NCBI RefSeq assembly: GCF_001632805.1
Contig: NZ_CP007220.1
Span: 806,001-870,000, forward strand
Reading direction: 5' to 3'
Length of the DNA stretch: 64,000 nucleotides
Source: Mycobacteroides chelonae CCUG 47445
GTDB taxonomy: Bacteria; Actinomycetota; Actinomycetes; Mycobacteriales; Mycobacteriaceae
Part shown: piece by piece, positions 38,664 to 47,732 of the stretch
Layout: every line of letters begins with the position of its first letter
How positions within the stretch are numbered: the stretch's first letter is position 1
Position numbers and translations under genes: made by a program
Notes under the pieces: model-generated
Seen by the model: the letters and a program-made list of their open reading frames with translations, nothing else
Told to the model about the DNA's origin: nothing
Databases searched by the model: none

Positions 38664-39087
38664 GCCCCTCGCGGATGAGGTCTGGCGCACCATGGCGAGC
38701 CTGGTACTGGACAATCGCGATGGTTGGCGTCGGACGGTCGTCGAGGCGACCGGCCTGCCGTTCAGTCGCGTGCGCATCCTGAGAAGGCTTGCGCGACAGT
38801 CCATGACAGTGAAGGGAATCGCGGAGGCCACGGCGCTGGATGCTCCAGCGGCGACGGTCGCGGTGAGCGATCTGGAGCAGCGTGGGTTGGTGGTGCGTCG
38901 CATCGACCCCGACAATCGACGGTGCAAGCGTGTGTCGTTGACCGACGAAGGCCGGCGCCTGATGGTGGTCATCGCAGAGATGGACGATCCCGCACCGGCC
39001 GGTCTTGCCGGGCTGGCCGGGAGCGAGCTGGAATCCCTGCGTGTGCTCCTGGAGAAGGCCACCGGCCCGACCGTGAACGACGGCTAG
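38653..39087 (+). CDS. MarR-family regulator
   Basis: 144 residues from GTG 38653, placed 6 nt after GGGAGG; longer versions of the frame only add exporter-overlapping residues. The winged helix is seen in MTVKGIAEATALDAPAATVA followed by VSDLEQRGLVVRRIDPDNRR and VSLTDEGRRLM. The recognition helix and the DxRxxR-like wing are both present. It overlaps the end of the DHA2 exporter gene and probably represses the operon through the palindrome at 37239-37251. Its stop codon shares CTAG with the stop of the convergent F420 oxidoreductase gene. Confidence 0.9.
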   Translation: MSDRPLADEVWRTMASLVLDNRDGWRRTVVEATGLPFSRVRILRRLARQSMTVKGIAEATALDAPAATVAVSDLEQRGLVVRRIDPDNRRCKRVSLTDEGRRLMVVIAEMDDPAPAGLAGLAGSELESLRVLLEKATGPTVNDG

Positions 39088-40067
39088 ATCGAGGCGCGCA
39101 GTTCCGCCAGCAGAGGTTCGGCCGCCTCGGCCAAGAAGCGATCCTGGCTGCCGCTGCCCACCTGCACCAGGGCGATATCGGTGAAGCCCGCCTTCGCGTA
39201 GGCGCGGGCGTTCTCGATGATCGTGTCGAAATCCGGACCGCAGGGGATATGCCCCGCGACGTCTTCAGGGCGGACGAATTGTGTTGCGGCGGTGAATCCG
39301 GCGGGCGTGGGCAGGTCGGCGTTGACCGGCCAGCCCCCGGCGAACCAGCGGAATTCGGCGTGCGCGCGCTTGACCGCCTCGTCATGGTCGGTGTCCCAGC
39401 AGATGGGCAGCTGACCGATCACGCGACTCTCGGTGGGCAGCGCGGCAGAGCGGCGCGCCTGCTGCCACGCGTCCACGATTTCCGATTCGGGCGCGACCGC
39501 GATCAGGTGGTCCGCGGCCGGAGCGAAACTCGCCGCGGTGTCACCACTGGATACCGCGACGCCGATCGGGACAGGTATGTCGGGCAGATCCCACAGTCGC
39601 GCCGAGTCGACCTGAAAGTAGTCGCCCTTCCAGTCCACATGCTCTCCGTCGAGCAGGTCGCGAATGATCTGGATTGCTTCTCTGAGCATCGCTTGGCGAC
39701 GCTTGGTCGTCGGCCACCCATGCCCGACGACGTGCTCGTTGAGGTTCTCGCCGCTGCCCAGCCCCAAGGTGAACCGGCCGTCGGCGAGGATCTGCAGGGT
39801 CGCGGCCTTCTGCGCCACGACGGCCGGGTGATAGCGCATAGTCGGGCACGTGACATACGTGGCCAGGTCGACCCGCTCGGTCGCCTGAGCCACCGCTCCC
39901 AGCACAGTCCAGGCATAAGGGGCGTGCCCCTGCGCGCTGAGCCAGGGAGAGTAGTGGTCGCTGGACACTTCGAAGTCGAATCCGGCCTGCTCGGCGGAAA
40001 CGGCATAGCGAACAAGGTCTTTTGGTCCGCTCTGCTCGGTCATGAGGGTGTAGCCGAAACGAGTCAT
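39084..40067 (-). CDS. F420-dependent oxidoreductase, LLM class (G6PDH-related family)
   Basis: 327 residues. Luciferase-like TIM-barrel features: MTRFGYTLMTEQSGPKDLVR, EVSSDHYSPWLSAQGHAPYA, and RFTLGLGSGENLNEHVVGHG, the last a typical F420-binding segment of the TIGR03557-like group related to Fgd1. It would transfer hydride between cofactor F420 and an organic substrate in the cytoplasm. Mycobacteria carry dozens of these; the substrate here is not predictable. Its stop overlaps the marR stop in the palindrome CTAG, so the two transcripts run into each other. A 63-bp gap separates it from the upstream FAD oxidoreductase on the same strand. Confidence 0.87.
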   Translation of the reverse strand: MTRFGYTLMTEQSGPKDLVRYAVSAEQAGFDFEVSSDHYSPWLSAQGHAPYAWTVLGAVAQATERVDLATYVTCPTMRYHPAVVAQKAATLQILADGRFTLGLGSGENLNEHVVGHGWPTTKRRQAMLREAIQIIRDLLDGEHVDWKGDYFQVDSARLWDLPDIPVPIGVAVSSGDTAASFAPAADHLIAVAPESEIVDAWQQARRSAALPTESRVIGQLPICWDTDHDEAVKRAHAEFRWFAGGWPVNADLPTPAGFTAATQFVRPEDVAGHIPCGPDFDTIIENARAYAKAGFTDIALVQVGSGSQDRFLAEAAEPLLAELRASI

Positions 40068-40130
40068 GCCCGTCGTGTACCCCGCTCGAGCGGGATGAAA
40101 CGCGGGGTCGGTGAATCCGGCGGCTCTCAG

Positions 40131-41585
40131 CTAGCCGTCGAGCACGGCCATCGCCGCGTGATATCCGCCGAGACCTGAAACGCCGCCTCCGCGGCGGGAA
40201 CCTGAGCCGCACAACAGGATCCGATCGTGGTCTGTGGCCACTCCCCAGCGTTGTGCGGACGTCTGCAGCGGGTCGTCATCCTCGGCGAACGGCCAGTGCA
40301 ATCCGCCATGGAAGATGTTGCCCGTCGTCATGCCGAGGGCGTGCTCCAGATCGGCGGTGGTCTTGGTCTCGATACACGGGTTTCCGTGCGAGTCGGTGGC
40401 CAGCACATCGGTGATCGGCTCGGCCAGTACCGAATTCAGCGATGCGAGCACGGCAGTCTGCAGTTCCTCGCGCGTTGCGGACAGTCCGTGCGGTGTGTGC
40501 AGCCCGAACACTGTCAATGTCTGCACCCCGGATGCGCGCAGCTCCGGTGACAGAATGCTGGGATCGGCCAGTGAATGACAGTAGATTTCACACGGCAGCG
40601 GGTCGGGGGCGGCGCCCGCCTGTGCCTGCCGGTAGGCGTTCTCCAGCTGAGTGTACGTCTCGTTGATGTGGAAGGTGCCGCCGAAAGCCTGCTCCGGCGT
40701 GACCTTTTCATCGCGCAGGCGCGGCAGGCGGGTCAGCAGCAGATTGACCTTCACCTGTGCGCCAGGCTGACCCTCCGGTGGATCTTCGCCGAGGAGACGA
40801 GCCAGCACGGTAGGCGTGACGCCGCTGAGTACACGCTCGCCGATTGCGGTGTGCTCATCGTCACCGGCCCGATAGCGCACCTCGCCCTCGGGATTGATTG
40901 ACAAAACCTCTGCCCCGGTGCGCAGTTCGGCACCGTACCGTCGGGCGGCCGATTCCAGCGAGCCCGTCACGGCGCCCATGCCGCCGATGGGTACGTCCCA
41001 CGGATTCATCTGGTGATACAGGAAGCAGATGTTCTGCTGCAGAGAAGGATCATCGGCACTGGCGAAGGTTCCGATCAGTGCATCGGTGAGCAGGACTCCG
41101 CGTTGCAGGTCGTTGGGTGTGGCCGCACGGATCACCTCGCCGATGGGTGTCTCGATCAGCTTCTCCCAGGCCCCCGTGCGGATGTCGCTTCGGCGCCGCA
41201 GTGGCTCCAGCATGGAGTTCCACAATGGCCGGGTGACCGAATCGCAGAGCGCTCCGAACTCTGCGAAATCATTTGTGCTGGCGAGAAACCCGCTTCGGCC
41301 GCCGTCCTCGGGATCCGGCGTGTACGACGCGTACTTGCGTCGCGCCAGGCGCACATCCAACCCCAGATCATCAATGATCTGCCGCGGCATCAGGCTCACC
41401 AGGTATGAGTAGCGTGACAGCCGGGCGTCCACGCCCTCGAATGCTGGTGCCGAGATCGCCGCCCCGCCGAGCACGTCGAGCCGCTCCAGTAACAGCACCC
41501 GCTTGCCTGCGCGTGCCAGATACGCCGCGGCGGTCAAGGCATTGTGCCCGCCACCGACGATTACGGTGTCATAGCTATCGGTCAT
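40131..41585 (-). CDS. Phytoene desaturase-like FAD oxidoreductase (Rv0897c homologue)
   Basis: 484 residues. The FAD motif near the N terminus is VIVGGGHNALTAAAYLARAG, with the ribose-binding LLLERLDVLGGAA. The C-terminal signature is RILLCGSGSRRGGGVSGLGG, typical of the CrtI/amine-oxidase-like group. By family it removes or rearranges hydrogens on an isoprenoid or related lipid, but members such as Rv0897c are uncharacterised to my knowledge. Its position between gltA2 and prrB agrees with M. tuberculosis gene order. It is divergent from the FKBP gene with only 23 bp between the start codons, so the promoters must overlap. Confidence 0.86.
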   Translation of the reverse strand: MTDSYDTVIVGGGHNALTAAAYLARAGKRVLLLERLDVLGGAAISAPAFEGVDARLSRYSYLVSLMPRQIIDDLGLDVRLARRKYASYTPDPEDGGRSGFLASTNDFAEFGALCDSVTRPLWNSMLEPLRRRSDIRTGAWEKLIETPIGEVIRAATPNDLQRGVLLTDALIGTFASADDPSLQQNICFLYHQMNPWDVPIGGMGAVTGSLESAARRYGAELRTGAEVLSINPEGEVRYRAGDDEHTAIGERVLSGVTPTVLARLLGEDPPEGQPGAQVKVNLLLTRLPRLRDEKVTPEQAFGGTFHINETYTQLENAYRQAQAGAAPDPLPCEIYCHSLADPSILSPELRASGVQTLTVFGLHTPHGLSATREELQTAVLASLNSVLAEPITDVLATDSHGNPCIETKTTADLEHALGMTTGNIFHGGLHWPFAEDDDPLQTSAQRWGVATDHDRILLCGSGSRRGGGVSGLGGYHAAMAVLDG

Positions 41586-41608
41586 GACCTAACGATAGGG
41601 TCGATCGC

Positions 41609-41968
41609 ATGACGAAACCCGAGATCGATTTTCAGCCAGGTCCAGCGCCCACCGAACTGGTCATCAAGGACATCACCGTCGGTGATGGCGCGGAGGCCGC
41701 GCCCGGATCGGTCGTCAACGTTCACTACGTCGGTGTCGAGTTCGAGAGCGGCGAGGAGTTCGACAGCTCGTGGAACCGCGGCGAGTCCATCGAGTTCCCG
41801 CTCGATGCGCTCATCCAGGGTTGGCAGGACGGTATCCCCGGCATGAAGGTGGGCGGACGCCGCCAGCTCACGGTGCCGCCGGCGCAGGCCTACGGCGAGG
41901 CGGGCGCGGGGCATCAGCTGTCGGGTAAGACGCTGGTGTTCGTGATCGACCTGCTCGGCGCGCGCTAG
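41609..41968 (+). CDS. FKBP-type peptidyl-prolyl cis-trans isomerase
   Basis: 119 residues, a single FKBP domain with no signal peptide. Conserved segments are VVNVHYVGVEFESGEEFDSS, GWQDGIPGMKVGGRRQLTVP, AYGEAGAGH and LVFVIDLLG. It catalyses proline isomerisation during folding of cytoplasmic proteins. It is tail to tail with prrB, 2 bp apart. It looks intact and of standard length. Confidence 0.93.
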   Translation: MTKPEIDFQPGPAPTELVIKDITVGDGAEAAPGSVVNVHYVGVEFESGEEFDSSWNRGESIEFPLDALIQGWQDGIPGMKVGGRRQLTVPPAQAYGEAGAGHQLSGKTLVFVIDLLGAR

Positions 41969-41970
41969 GG

Positions 41971-43353
41971 CTAGTGCCCGGGGAGGCGCAGCACCAGTCG
42001 TGCGCCTCCCAGCGGGCTGGACTCCAAAGCCGCTGTGCCGCCATGGAGTTCGGCCTGCTGTGCCACCAGTGCCAGACCCAGGCCGGAGCCGGTGTGTGAT
42101 GCGGTGGAGCCGCGGGAGAACCGTTCGAAAACCAGCTCGCGCTCGGCCTCGGGGATACCGCTGCCGTTGTCGTCGATGGCGATCTCCACGCCGTGCACGG
42201 TGCTGATCGCGGAGAGCCGGACTTCCGATGCGCCGCCATGGCGGACCGCGTTCTTGATCGCGTTGTCGATCACTAGCCGCAGCCCGGCGGGCAACCCCAG
42301 CATCAAGATGGTCGACGAGGGGACTAGAGACACCTCGACATTCGGATAGCTGCGGTCCGCATCATGCGCGGCGCGGTCCAGCAGCTCGGTGATATCGACC
42401 GGTACGTGGTCGTCCTCGGTGGTCAGGTCGCCCTGTGCGAGCCGTTCGAGCGCGGAAAGCGTTGCCTCGATGCGGGTTTGGGTCCGCACGGTCTCTTCGA
42501 GGATTTCGGCCCGCTGGTCCTCGCTGAGGTTCAGGGTGGAGAGCACCTCGAGGTTGGTCCGCATCGCGGTGAGCGGGGTGCGCAGCTCATGTGAGGCCAC
42601 CGCGGAAAAGTCGCGTGCGGTTTCGAGGGCCGCCTTGGTCTTTTCCTGTTCGGTGTTGATGCGTTCGAGCATTCCCTCGACCGCCTCGGAGATTTCGACG
42701 GCCTCGCGCACGCCGCGCACGTTCACGTCGTCGGGGTTGGATTGTGCGTTGATGAGACGGGCCTGCTGCGCCAGCAGCCGGAAGGGGCTCACCACGATGA
42801 GGGAGATCACCCAGCCCACGATCACGGTCCCGATCAGTACGCCGCTACAGATCGCGAGGATGCGGATGTGGTATCGGTCGATCTGCCGCTGGGTCTCGGC
42901 GATCGGGGCACCCACCGCCACGGGGATGTTGCCCGGGGCGATGAACGACCGGACCCGGTATTCGACGCCGTTGATGGTGGTGTTGGCGTAGCCGGGTTCC
43001 AGTAGCGGCAGTTCCACTTCACTGGGAATGGACTTGGTCAGCCCGGCCACGCGGGCGGTGAGCACCAGGCCGTCGGGGGTGTCGATCTTCCCTTCCGAAC
43101 TGATCACCGAATTCAGCAGACTTGAGACGGCACCCAGGCTGGACACCGAGTCCAGCCGGCGATCCAGCTGGCTGTTCTGGTCATCTTCCACACCGAGCCA
43201 CACCCAGGTGCCCAGCGTGACGACGAGTGCCATCACCCCGAGCGCGGCGATCGCGACAAGGGTGCGCAGTGAGAAGACCCGCATGGGCCGCTCCAGCAGT
43301 CGGTATGCCAGATCGGTGATCCGCTGGCTGCGGTGCTTACTGGGAGTGGTCAT
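41971..43353 (-). CDS. prrB: Sensor histidine kinase PrrB
   Basis: 460 residues. TM1 is LVAIAALGVMALVVTLGTWVW (about 32-52) and TM2 ICSGVLIGTVIVGWVISLIV (about 168-187); the periplasmic sensor domain lies between. A HAMP domain follows, then the dimerisation/phospho-His box VASHELRTPLTAMRTN, and the ATPase boxes DNAIKNAVRHGG, DNGSGIP and GSGLGLAL. It phosphorylates PrrA. It starts 6 bp after the prrA stop. The pair matches Rv0903c/Rv0902c, essential in M. tuberculosis and tied to nitrogen and intracellular growth (family knowledge). Confidence 0.95.
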   Translation of the reverse strand: MTTPSKHRSQRITDLAYRLLERPMRVFSLRTLVAIAALGVMALVVTLGTWVWLGVEDDQNSQLDRRLDSVSSLGAVSSLLNSVISSEGKIDTPDGLVLTARVAGLTKSIPSEVELPLLEPGYANTTINGVEYRVRSFIAPGNIPVAVGAPIAETQRQIDRYHIRILAICSGVLIGTVIVGWVISLIVVSPFRLLAQQARLINAQSNPDDVNVRGVREAVEISEAVEGMLERINTEQEKTKAALETARDFSAVASHELRTPLTAMRTNLEVLSTLNLSEDQRAEILEETVRTQTRIEATLSALERLAQGDLTTEDDHVPVDITELLDRAAHDADRSYPNVEVSLVPSSTILMLGLPAGLRLVIDNAIKNAVRHGGASEVRLSAISTVHGVEIAIDDNGSGIPEAERELVFERFSRGSTASHTGSGLGLALVAQQAELHGGTAALESSPLGGARLVLRLPGH

Positions 43354-43359
43354 CGAGAG

Positions 43360-44103
43360 TTACTGCGAACGCAACACGAACCCGACACCGCGCACGGTGT
43401 GCAGCAGGCGAGGCGCGCCACTGGTCTCCAGCTTGCGGCGCAGGTATCCGATGAAGACGTCGACGACGTTGGTGTCGGCGGCGAAGTCGTATCCCCACAC
43501 CAGCTCGAGCAGCTGGGCCCGGGACAGCACCGCGGTCTTGTGTTCGGCCAATACGGCCAGCAGATCGAACTCGCGCTTGGTGAGGTCTACCTCGACGCCG
43601 TTGATCCGGGCGCGCCGGCCGGGGATCTCGACCTCAAGAGGGCCGACAGTGATGGTCTCGGTGGACGAGGTCGCCACCGCGCCGCGGCGGCGCAGCAGGG
43701 CCTTTACCCGGGCCACCAGCTCGGCGAGCACGAAGGGTTTGGTCAGGTAGTCATCGGCGCCCGCCTCCAGGCCCGCGACCCGATCATCCACCGAGGTGCG
43801 CGCGGACAGCACGCAGACGGGTACGTCGTTGTCCATCGCGCGCAGCGCGGTCACCACGCTGACGCCGTCGAGGACGGGCATGTTGATGTCGAGCACGATC
43901 GCATCCGGGCGATGCTCAGTGGCGCAGCGCAGCGCTTCGGCGCCGTCGCTTGCGGTATTCACCTCAAAGCCGGACAAGCGCAGGCCACGCTCCAGCGAGG
44001 CGAGCACGTCGGCATCGTCGTCCACCACCAGTACTCGCGGGGAGGGGTGCCCGGCATCTGGTGATGAGCCGCTTGCGCGAAGTCCATCAGGCATGTCTGC
44101 CAT
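43360..44103 (-). CDS. prrA: Response regulator PrrA (OmpR family)
   Basis: 247 residues from ATG 44103; an ATG three codons later (44094) is an alternative, and the frame opens at 44199. The receiver domain has the acidic pair in [10 protein letters not shown], phosphorylation site D in [13 protein letters not shown] and K in [13 protein letters not shown]. The C-terminal winged helix ([20 protein letters not shown], then [20 protein letters not shown]) is almost identical in pattern to mycobacterial PrrA. It binds DNA when phosphorylated by PrrB. An exported-protein gene starts divergently at 44215, so its promoter lies within about 110 bp shared with prrA. Confidence 0.96.
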   Translation of the reverse strand: MADMPDGLRASGSSPDAGHPSPRVLVVDDDADVLASLERGLRLSGFEVNTASDGAEALRCATEHRPDAIVLDINMPVLDGVSVVTALRAMDNDVPVCVLSARTSVDDRVAGLEAGADDYLTKPFVLAELVARVKALLRRRGAVATSSTETITVGPLEVEIPGRRARINGVEVDLTKREFDLLAVLAEHKTAVLSRAQLLELVWGYDFAADTNVVDVFIGYLRRKLETSGAPRLLHTVRGVGFVLRSQ

Positions 44104-44214
44104 CTTGCCCGATGCAGTGCTCAAAACGTTCCATCTGCGGACGTCGGTGCCGTCCCGTGCGTCGCCAGTATCATGAAAGCTGATAATCCGGCGACCCATA
44201 CCGAAAGCTTGCGC

Positions 44215-44841
44215 ATGCCAACAAAAGCACCTGTAAAGCTAGTCTCCTCTGTTGCTGGCGTTTGCGCCGTCCTTGGTTTAGGGCTGCTTTCCGGGGGTGT
44301 GGGCGTCGCCCACGCCGACCCCGCCTTCCCGGATCTGAACGGGTTCGCCGCGGTGGCGCCCGACGGATTCTTCGTGACCAACGAAAACTCTTCGGTCCGG
44401 TCGATCCACTTCTCCACCCCCGACGGCATCGGGTGCATGTTCCGTGCGTCGGCGAACATCACGCCCACTTCGCGTCAGCGGCTCAGCTGCGACGGTGCCG
44501 TACCCGGGATTCCGGGCGATGCCCAGAACGCCCCGAACGTGCCCGGTGTCGGTGGCGCGAGCGCCAACGTGCCCGGACTGGGTGGCGTGAACATCCCCGG
44601 TGTCGGCACATGTCCGATGGGCACCGTCGCGCAGAAGGGCGATGGCGCCTTCGAAATCAGCAAGGGCGCCTGGTCCTGCGGCACCAAACCCGAAGCGCCG
44701 GTGCTCAACGTCGGACAGAAGCTCACCTACGGCAACGTCACATGTGCCGTCGGTGCGGGCAGTCTGACTGCCTGCCAGGTGACCATGGGCGATCAGAAGC
44801 ACGGATTCGTGCTGCAACCCTCAGGCAGCACGTCCTTCTAG
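44215..44841 (+). CDS. Small exported protein with NVPG-type repeats, unknown function
   Basis: 208 residues from ATG 44215. The frame opens at 44173, but a normal signal peptide begins here and ends [13 protein letters not shown], a standard signal peptidase site. Mature features: [30 protein letters not shown], four to six cysteines (GIGCMF, LSCDG, GTCPMG, WSCGT, VTCAV, LTACQ), and a central run of NVPGxGG/NIPGxG motifs (about residues 118-142). I do not recognise a named family; the spacing of cysteines suggests disulfides in the periplasm or outer layer. It is divergent from prrA and may be controlled by it. It overlaps the convergent FMO gene by 21 bp. Confidence 0.75.
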   Translation: MPTKAPVKLVSSVAGVCAVLGLGLLSGGVGVAHADPAFPDLNGFAAVAPDGFFVTNENSSVRSIHFSTPDGIGCMFRASANITPTSRQRLSCDGAVPGIPGDAQNAPNVPGVGGASANVPGLGGVNIPGVGTCPMGTVAQKGDGAFEISKGAWSCGTKPEAPVLNVGQKLTYGNVTCAVGAGSLTACQVTMGDQKHGFVLQPSGSTSF

Positions 44842-45873
44842 ATAGTTCATGAGCTCGACGACGGCGGCACGCGACGCCCGGTTGGCGCCGATGGTGCTGG
44901 CCGAGGACCCGTACCCCAGCAGATGGACGGCGGGTTGTCCCGCGACCTGAGTGAGCAGCCGGCCGGTCATGGTGATGCCGCCCCGACTGTTGCGCAGGTG
45001 CAGCGGTGCCAGGTGATCCAGCGCGTGCCGGAATCCGGTACACCACAGAATCACGTCGACATCCAGTGAGCTGCCGTCGGGCCAGGTCACACCGGTCGGG
45101 GTGATGCGGCTGAACATGGGCCGCCGGGCCAGCACGCCGCGCTGCGCGGCGTCGGCGATCTCGGGTGTCCAGGGCAGTCCGGTCGCGGACACCACCGAGC
45201 GCTGTGGTTCGCCTTGTCGGGACCGTTCATCGACGCCGGCGACCGCGGCCCGCAGTCGGTCGACGGTGAAATCGGTGACGAACACCGGCTCGCGCCGGGT
45301 CACCCACGACGTGCGGGTGACTGTCGATATCTCGGCCAGTAGCTGCACTGCCGACACTCCGCCCCCGACCACCAGCACGTGCTTGCCGGCGAATTCCTCC
45401 GGTGTCCGGTAGTCGTGGGTGTGCAGCTGACGTCCCTGGAAAGTGGCCGAGCCCGCGGCGAAGGGGATGAACGGTTTGTCCCAGGTACCGGTCGCGTTGA
45501 TCAGCCCACGGACCGTGACGTCGCCCGCGGAGGTTTTGAGCGAGAAGCCGCCCGCAATTGCCTGCACCTCGCGCACGTGCACGGGTCGATGGACATCAAG
45601 GGCGTAGCGATGTTCGTACTCGTCGAAGTAGCGGGGCATGGCGGTTGACGCCTTGATGGTGCCCGTCTCCCCGAACGGCAGTCCGGGCAGTTGATAGATG
45701 CGGTTGGTGTTGTCGAGCGTCAACGTGGGCCAGCGGAACTGCCACGCTCCACCCGGGCCGGGGGAGTGATCAAGGATGACAAATCCGCCGCCGGGCTCAA
45801 GGCCGCGCCGCCGGAGGAAGTACCCCGCGGCGATCCCGGCCTGCCCGCCACCAATCACGGCGACGGTAGTCAT
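44821..45873 (-). CDS. FAD-dependent monooxygenase-like oxidoreductase
   Basis: 350 residues from ATG 45873 ([13 protein letters not shown]); an ATG three codons upstream at 45882 is also possible. The frame stays open for another 900 bp antisense to echA6, but nothing there resembles the family. FAD motif [13 protein letters not shown] near the N terminus and NADPH motif [15 protein letters not shown] in the middle place it in the YhhN/CzcO-like flavoprotein monooxygenase group (pyridine nucleotide-disulphide oxidoreductase fold). [11 protein letters not shown] and [12 protein letters not shown] are further family blocks. Its role is unknown. It is divergent from echA6, with about 24 bp between starts. 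Confidence 0.86.
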   Translation of the reverse strand: MTTVAVIGGGQAGIAAGYFLRRRGLEPGGGFVILDHSPGPGGAWQFRWPTLTLDNTNRIYQLPGLPFGETGTIKASTAMPRYFDEYEHRYALDVHRPVHVREVQAIAGGFSLKTSAGDVTVRGLINATGTWDKPFIPFAAGSATFQGRQLHTHDYRTPEEFAGKHVLVVGGGVSAVQLLAEISTVTRTSWVTRREPVFVTDFTVDRLRAAVAGVDERSRQGEPQRSVVSATGLPWTPEIADAAQRGVLARRPMFSRITPTGVTWPDGSSLDVDVILWCTGFRHALDHLAPLHLRNSRGGITMTGRLLTQVAGQPAVHLLGYGSSASTIGANRASRAAVVELMNYLEGRAA

Positions 45874-45897
45874 GGGCGCCATATTAGGGTGGTTGCC

Positions 45898-46629
45898 ATG
45901 ATCGGTGTAACTAGCGACGGTCCCGTCACCACCATTGAGCTGCAGCGCCCAGAACGGCGTAATGCGGTGACCTACGAGTTGGCGCTCGCCTTCGCCGAGG
46001 AGGTCCGCAAGGCCGCCGAAACGGCGCGCGTCATCGTCATCACCGGGCAGGGCACCTCGTTCTGCGCGGGTGCCGACCTGTCCAGCGGCGCTCCTGATCC
46101 CGATAAGTTCGCCGATGCCTGGCAGCACTCGATCAAGAGCATCGACGCCGCCGACATTCCGGTCATCGCCGCTGTCAACGGCCCCGCCATCGGTGCCGGT
46201 GTCATGTTGGCGATGGTGGCCGACCTGCGTGTGGTCTCCGAGACCGCGCGCTTCCAGTTTCCGGTCGCCAAATACGGTATCGCCCTGGATAACTGGAGCA
46301 TCCGCAGGCTGTCCTCGTTGGTCGGCTACGGACGCGCACGCGGCATGCTGCTGGCCGCCGAGCCGCTCGACGCGCAGGCCGCCTTCCAAACCGGCATGGC
46401 CAACCGCATCGGAGAGCTTGCCGACGCGCAGGCGTGGGCGGCCGAGCTCGCCGGGTTTGCGCCGCTGGCGCTCAAGCATGCCAAGCGGGTGCTCAACGAC
46501 GACGGTGCCTTCGAGGACCAGCTGCCCGAGCACAAGGTGCTGTTCGACAAGGCGTGGAGCAGCCAAGACATCATCGAGGCTCAGGTCGCGCGAATTCAGA
46601 AGCGGCCCCCGAACTTCCAGGGAGCCTGA
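45898..46629 (+). CDS. echA6: EchA6, non-catalytic enoyl-CoA hydratase-like fatty acid carrier
   Basis: 243 residues. ATG 45898 gives [20 protein letters not shown], matching EchA6 (Rv0905). Crotonase segments are [16 protein letters not shown] and [40 protein letters not shown] and [18 protein letters not shown] near the middle, and the C terminus KRPPNFQGA, agree closely with the M. tuberculosis protein. EchA6 is reported to lack the hydratase glutamates, to bind acyl-CoA and to feed the FAS-II mycolate pathway, and is the target of THPP compounds (family knowledge). It is followed by the Rv0906-like hydrolase 2 bp later, probably one operon. Confidence 0.95.
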   Translation: MIGVTSDGPVTTIELQRPERRNAVTYELALAFAEEVRKAAETARVIVITGQGTSFCAGADLSSGAPDPDKFADAWQHSIKSIDAADIPVIAAVNGPAIGAGVMLAMVADLRVVSETARFQFPVAKYGIALDNWSIRRLSSLVGYGRARGMLLAAEPLDAQAAFQTGMANRIGELADAQAWAAELAGFAPLALKHAKRVLNDDGAFEDQLPEHKVLFDKAWSSQDIIEAQVARIQKRPPNFQGA

Positions 46630-46631
46630 GC

Positions 46632-47732
46632 GTGCGGGCGCTCTGGGTTGGCGCCGGCGCGGCTCTTGCGTCGACGTGGTTCGGGCGCGCCCTGCGTGAC
46701 GTCCCGCGAACGCTGGGCGCCAGCAAGGAGCGCATCGCCGAGGTTGCGCAGGGGTCACCGCAATACCGTGGTGGTTCCTTCCATAACGCCGAACCGGCAC
46801 GGCAGTTTTCGCCTGACGCCGAGGCCTCCACGGTGGTGTGGGATGTGATCACGCGGCGTAGTGTGGGTGCACCTAAAGGCCAAGTGCCGCTTGTGGTCCC
46901 TGAACTTGGCGGCCCGCCTGCCGACTTGGCTGCCACCTGGTTCGGGCATTCCAGTGTGCTCGTGGAGGTCGACGGGTATCGGGTGCTCACCGATCCGGTG
47001 TGGAGCGACAGGTGCTCGCCCTCTCGCGCCGTGGGGCCGCATCGTCAGCATCCCGTCCCGGTGGAGCTGTCGGCACTACCGGCGCTGGACGCCGTGGTGA
47101 TCAGTCACGACCACTACGACCATCTCGATATGGACTCCATCATCGCGCTGACCCGGAGCCAGAACGCCGTGTTCGTGGTGCCGCTCGGGGTAGGCGCGCA
47201 CCTGCGCAGCTGGGGTGTCTCACCGGCGCGGGTCATCGAACTCGACTGGGACCAGAGTCATCAGCTGGGAAAGCTCACGCTCACCTGCACGCAGGCCCGG
47301 CATTTCTCCGGCCGGTCGCTGTCCCGCAACACCACGCTGTGGGGATCTTGGTCCATCGCCGGACCGAAACATAAGGTGTTTTTCGGTGGCGACACCGGAT
47401 ACACCAAGGCCTTCAAGGTCATTGGCGACACTTACGGACCCTTTGATCTGACCCTGTTGCCGGTCGGTGCCTACAACACCTCGTGGGCCGATATCCACAT
47501 GAACCCCGAAGAGGCCGTCCAGACCCACCTGGATCTGGCGACGTCTCAGGCGCCACTCCTGCCGATCCACTGGGCGACGTTCAACCTGGCCCTGCATCCG
47601 TGGGCCGAGCCGATCGAACGGTTGCTCACCGCCGCTGACGGGCAGGGCGTCACCGTCGTGGCGCCCAAGCCCGGGCAACGGGCCGATATGCGGCAGCCCG
47701 TTGCCCCCGACGGCTGGTGGCGTCTTTCCTAA
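46632..47732 (+). CDS. Metallo-beta-lactamase-fold hydrolase (Rv0906 homologue, NAPE-PLD-like)
   Basis: 366 residues from GTG 46632, 2 bp after the echA6 stop. The metal site is SHDHYDHLD, with further ligands in FFGGDTGYTK and LPIHWATF. WFGHSSVLVEVDGYRVLTDP and WSDRCSPSRAVGP follow the NAPE-PLD/UlaG-like group of the superfamily, which hydrolyse phosphodiesters or lipids with two zinc ions. The N terminus (LWVGAGAALASTWFG) is hydrophobic and could anchor or secrete the protein. Its stop overlaps the stop of the convergent methyltransferase gene (CTAA). The natural substrate is unknown to me. Confidence 0.88.
   Translation: MRALWVGAGAALASTWFGRALRDVPRTLGASKERIAEVAQGSPQYRGGSFHNAEPARQFSPDAEASTVVWDVITRRSVGAPKGQVPLVVPELGGPPADLAATWFGHSSVLVEVDGYRVLTDPVWSDRCSPSRAVGPHRQHPVPVELSALPALDAVVISHDHYDHLDMDSIIALTRSQNAVFVVPLGVGAHLRSWGVSPARVIELDWDQSHQLGKLTLTCTQARHFSGRSLSRNTTLWGSWSIAGPKHKVFFGGDTGYTKAFKVIGDTYGPFDLTLLPVGAYNTSWADIHMNPEEAVQTHLDLATSQAPLLPIHWATFNLALHPWAEPIERLLTAADGQGVTVVAPKPGQRADMRQPVAPDGWWRLS

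Noticed and set aside
44821..46800. A 659-codon open frame on the minus strand including the FMO gene and an extension antisense to echA6
   Set aside because: Only the part from 45873 down looks like a protein family. The extension is a stop-poor antisense shadow of GC-rich echA6 and its neighbour.
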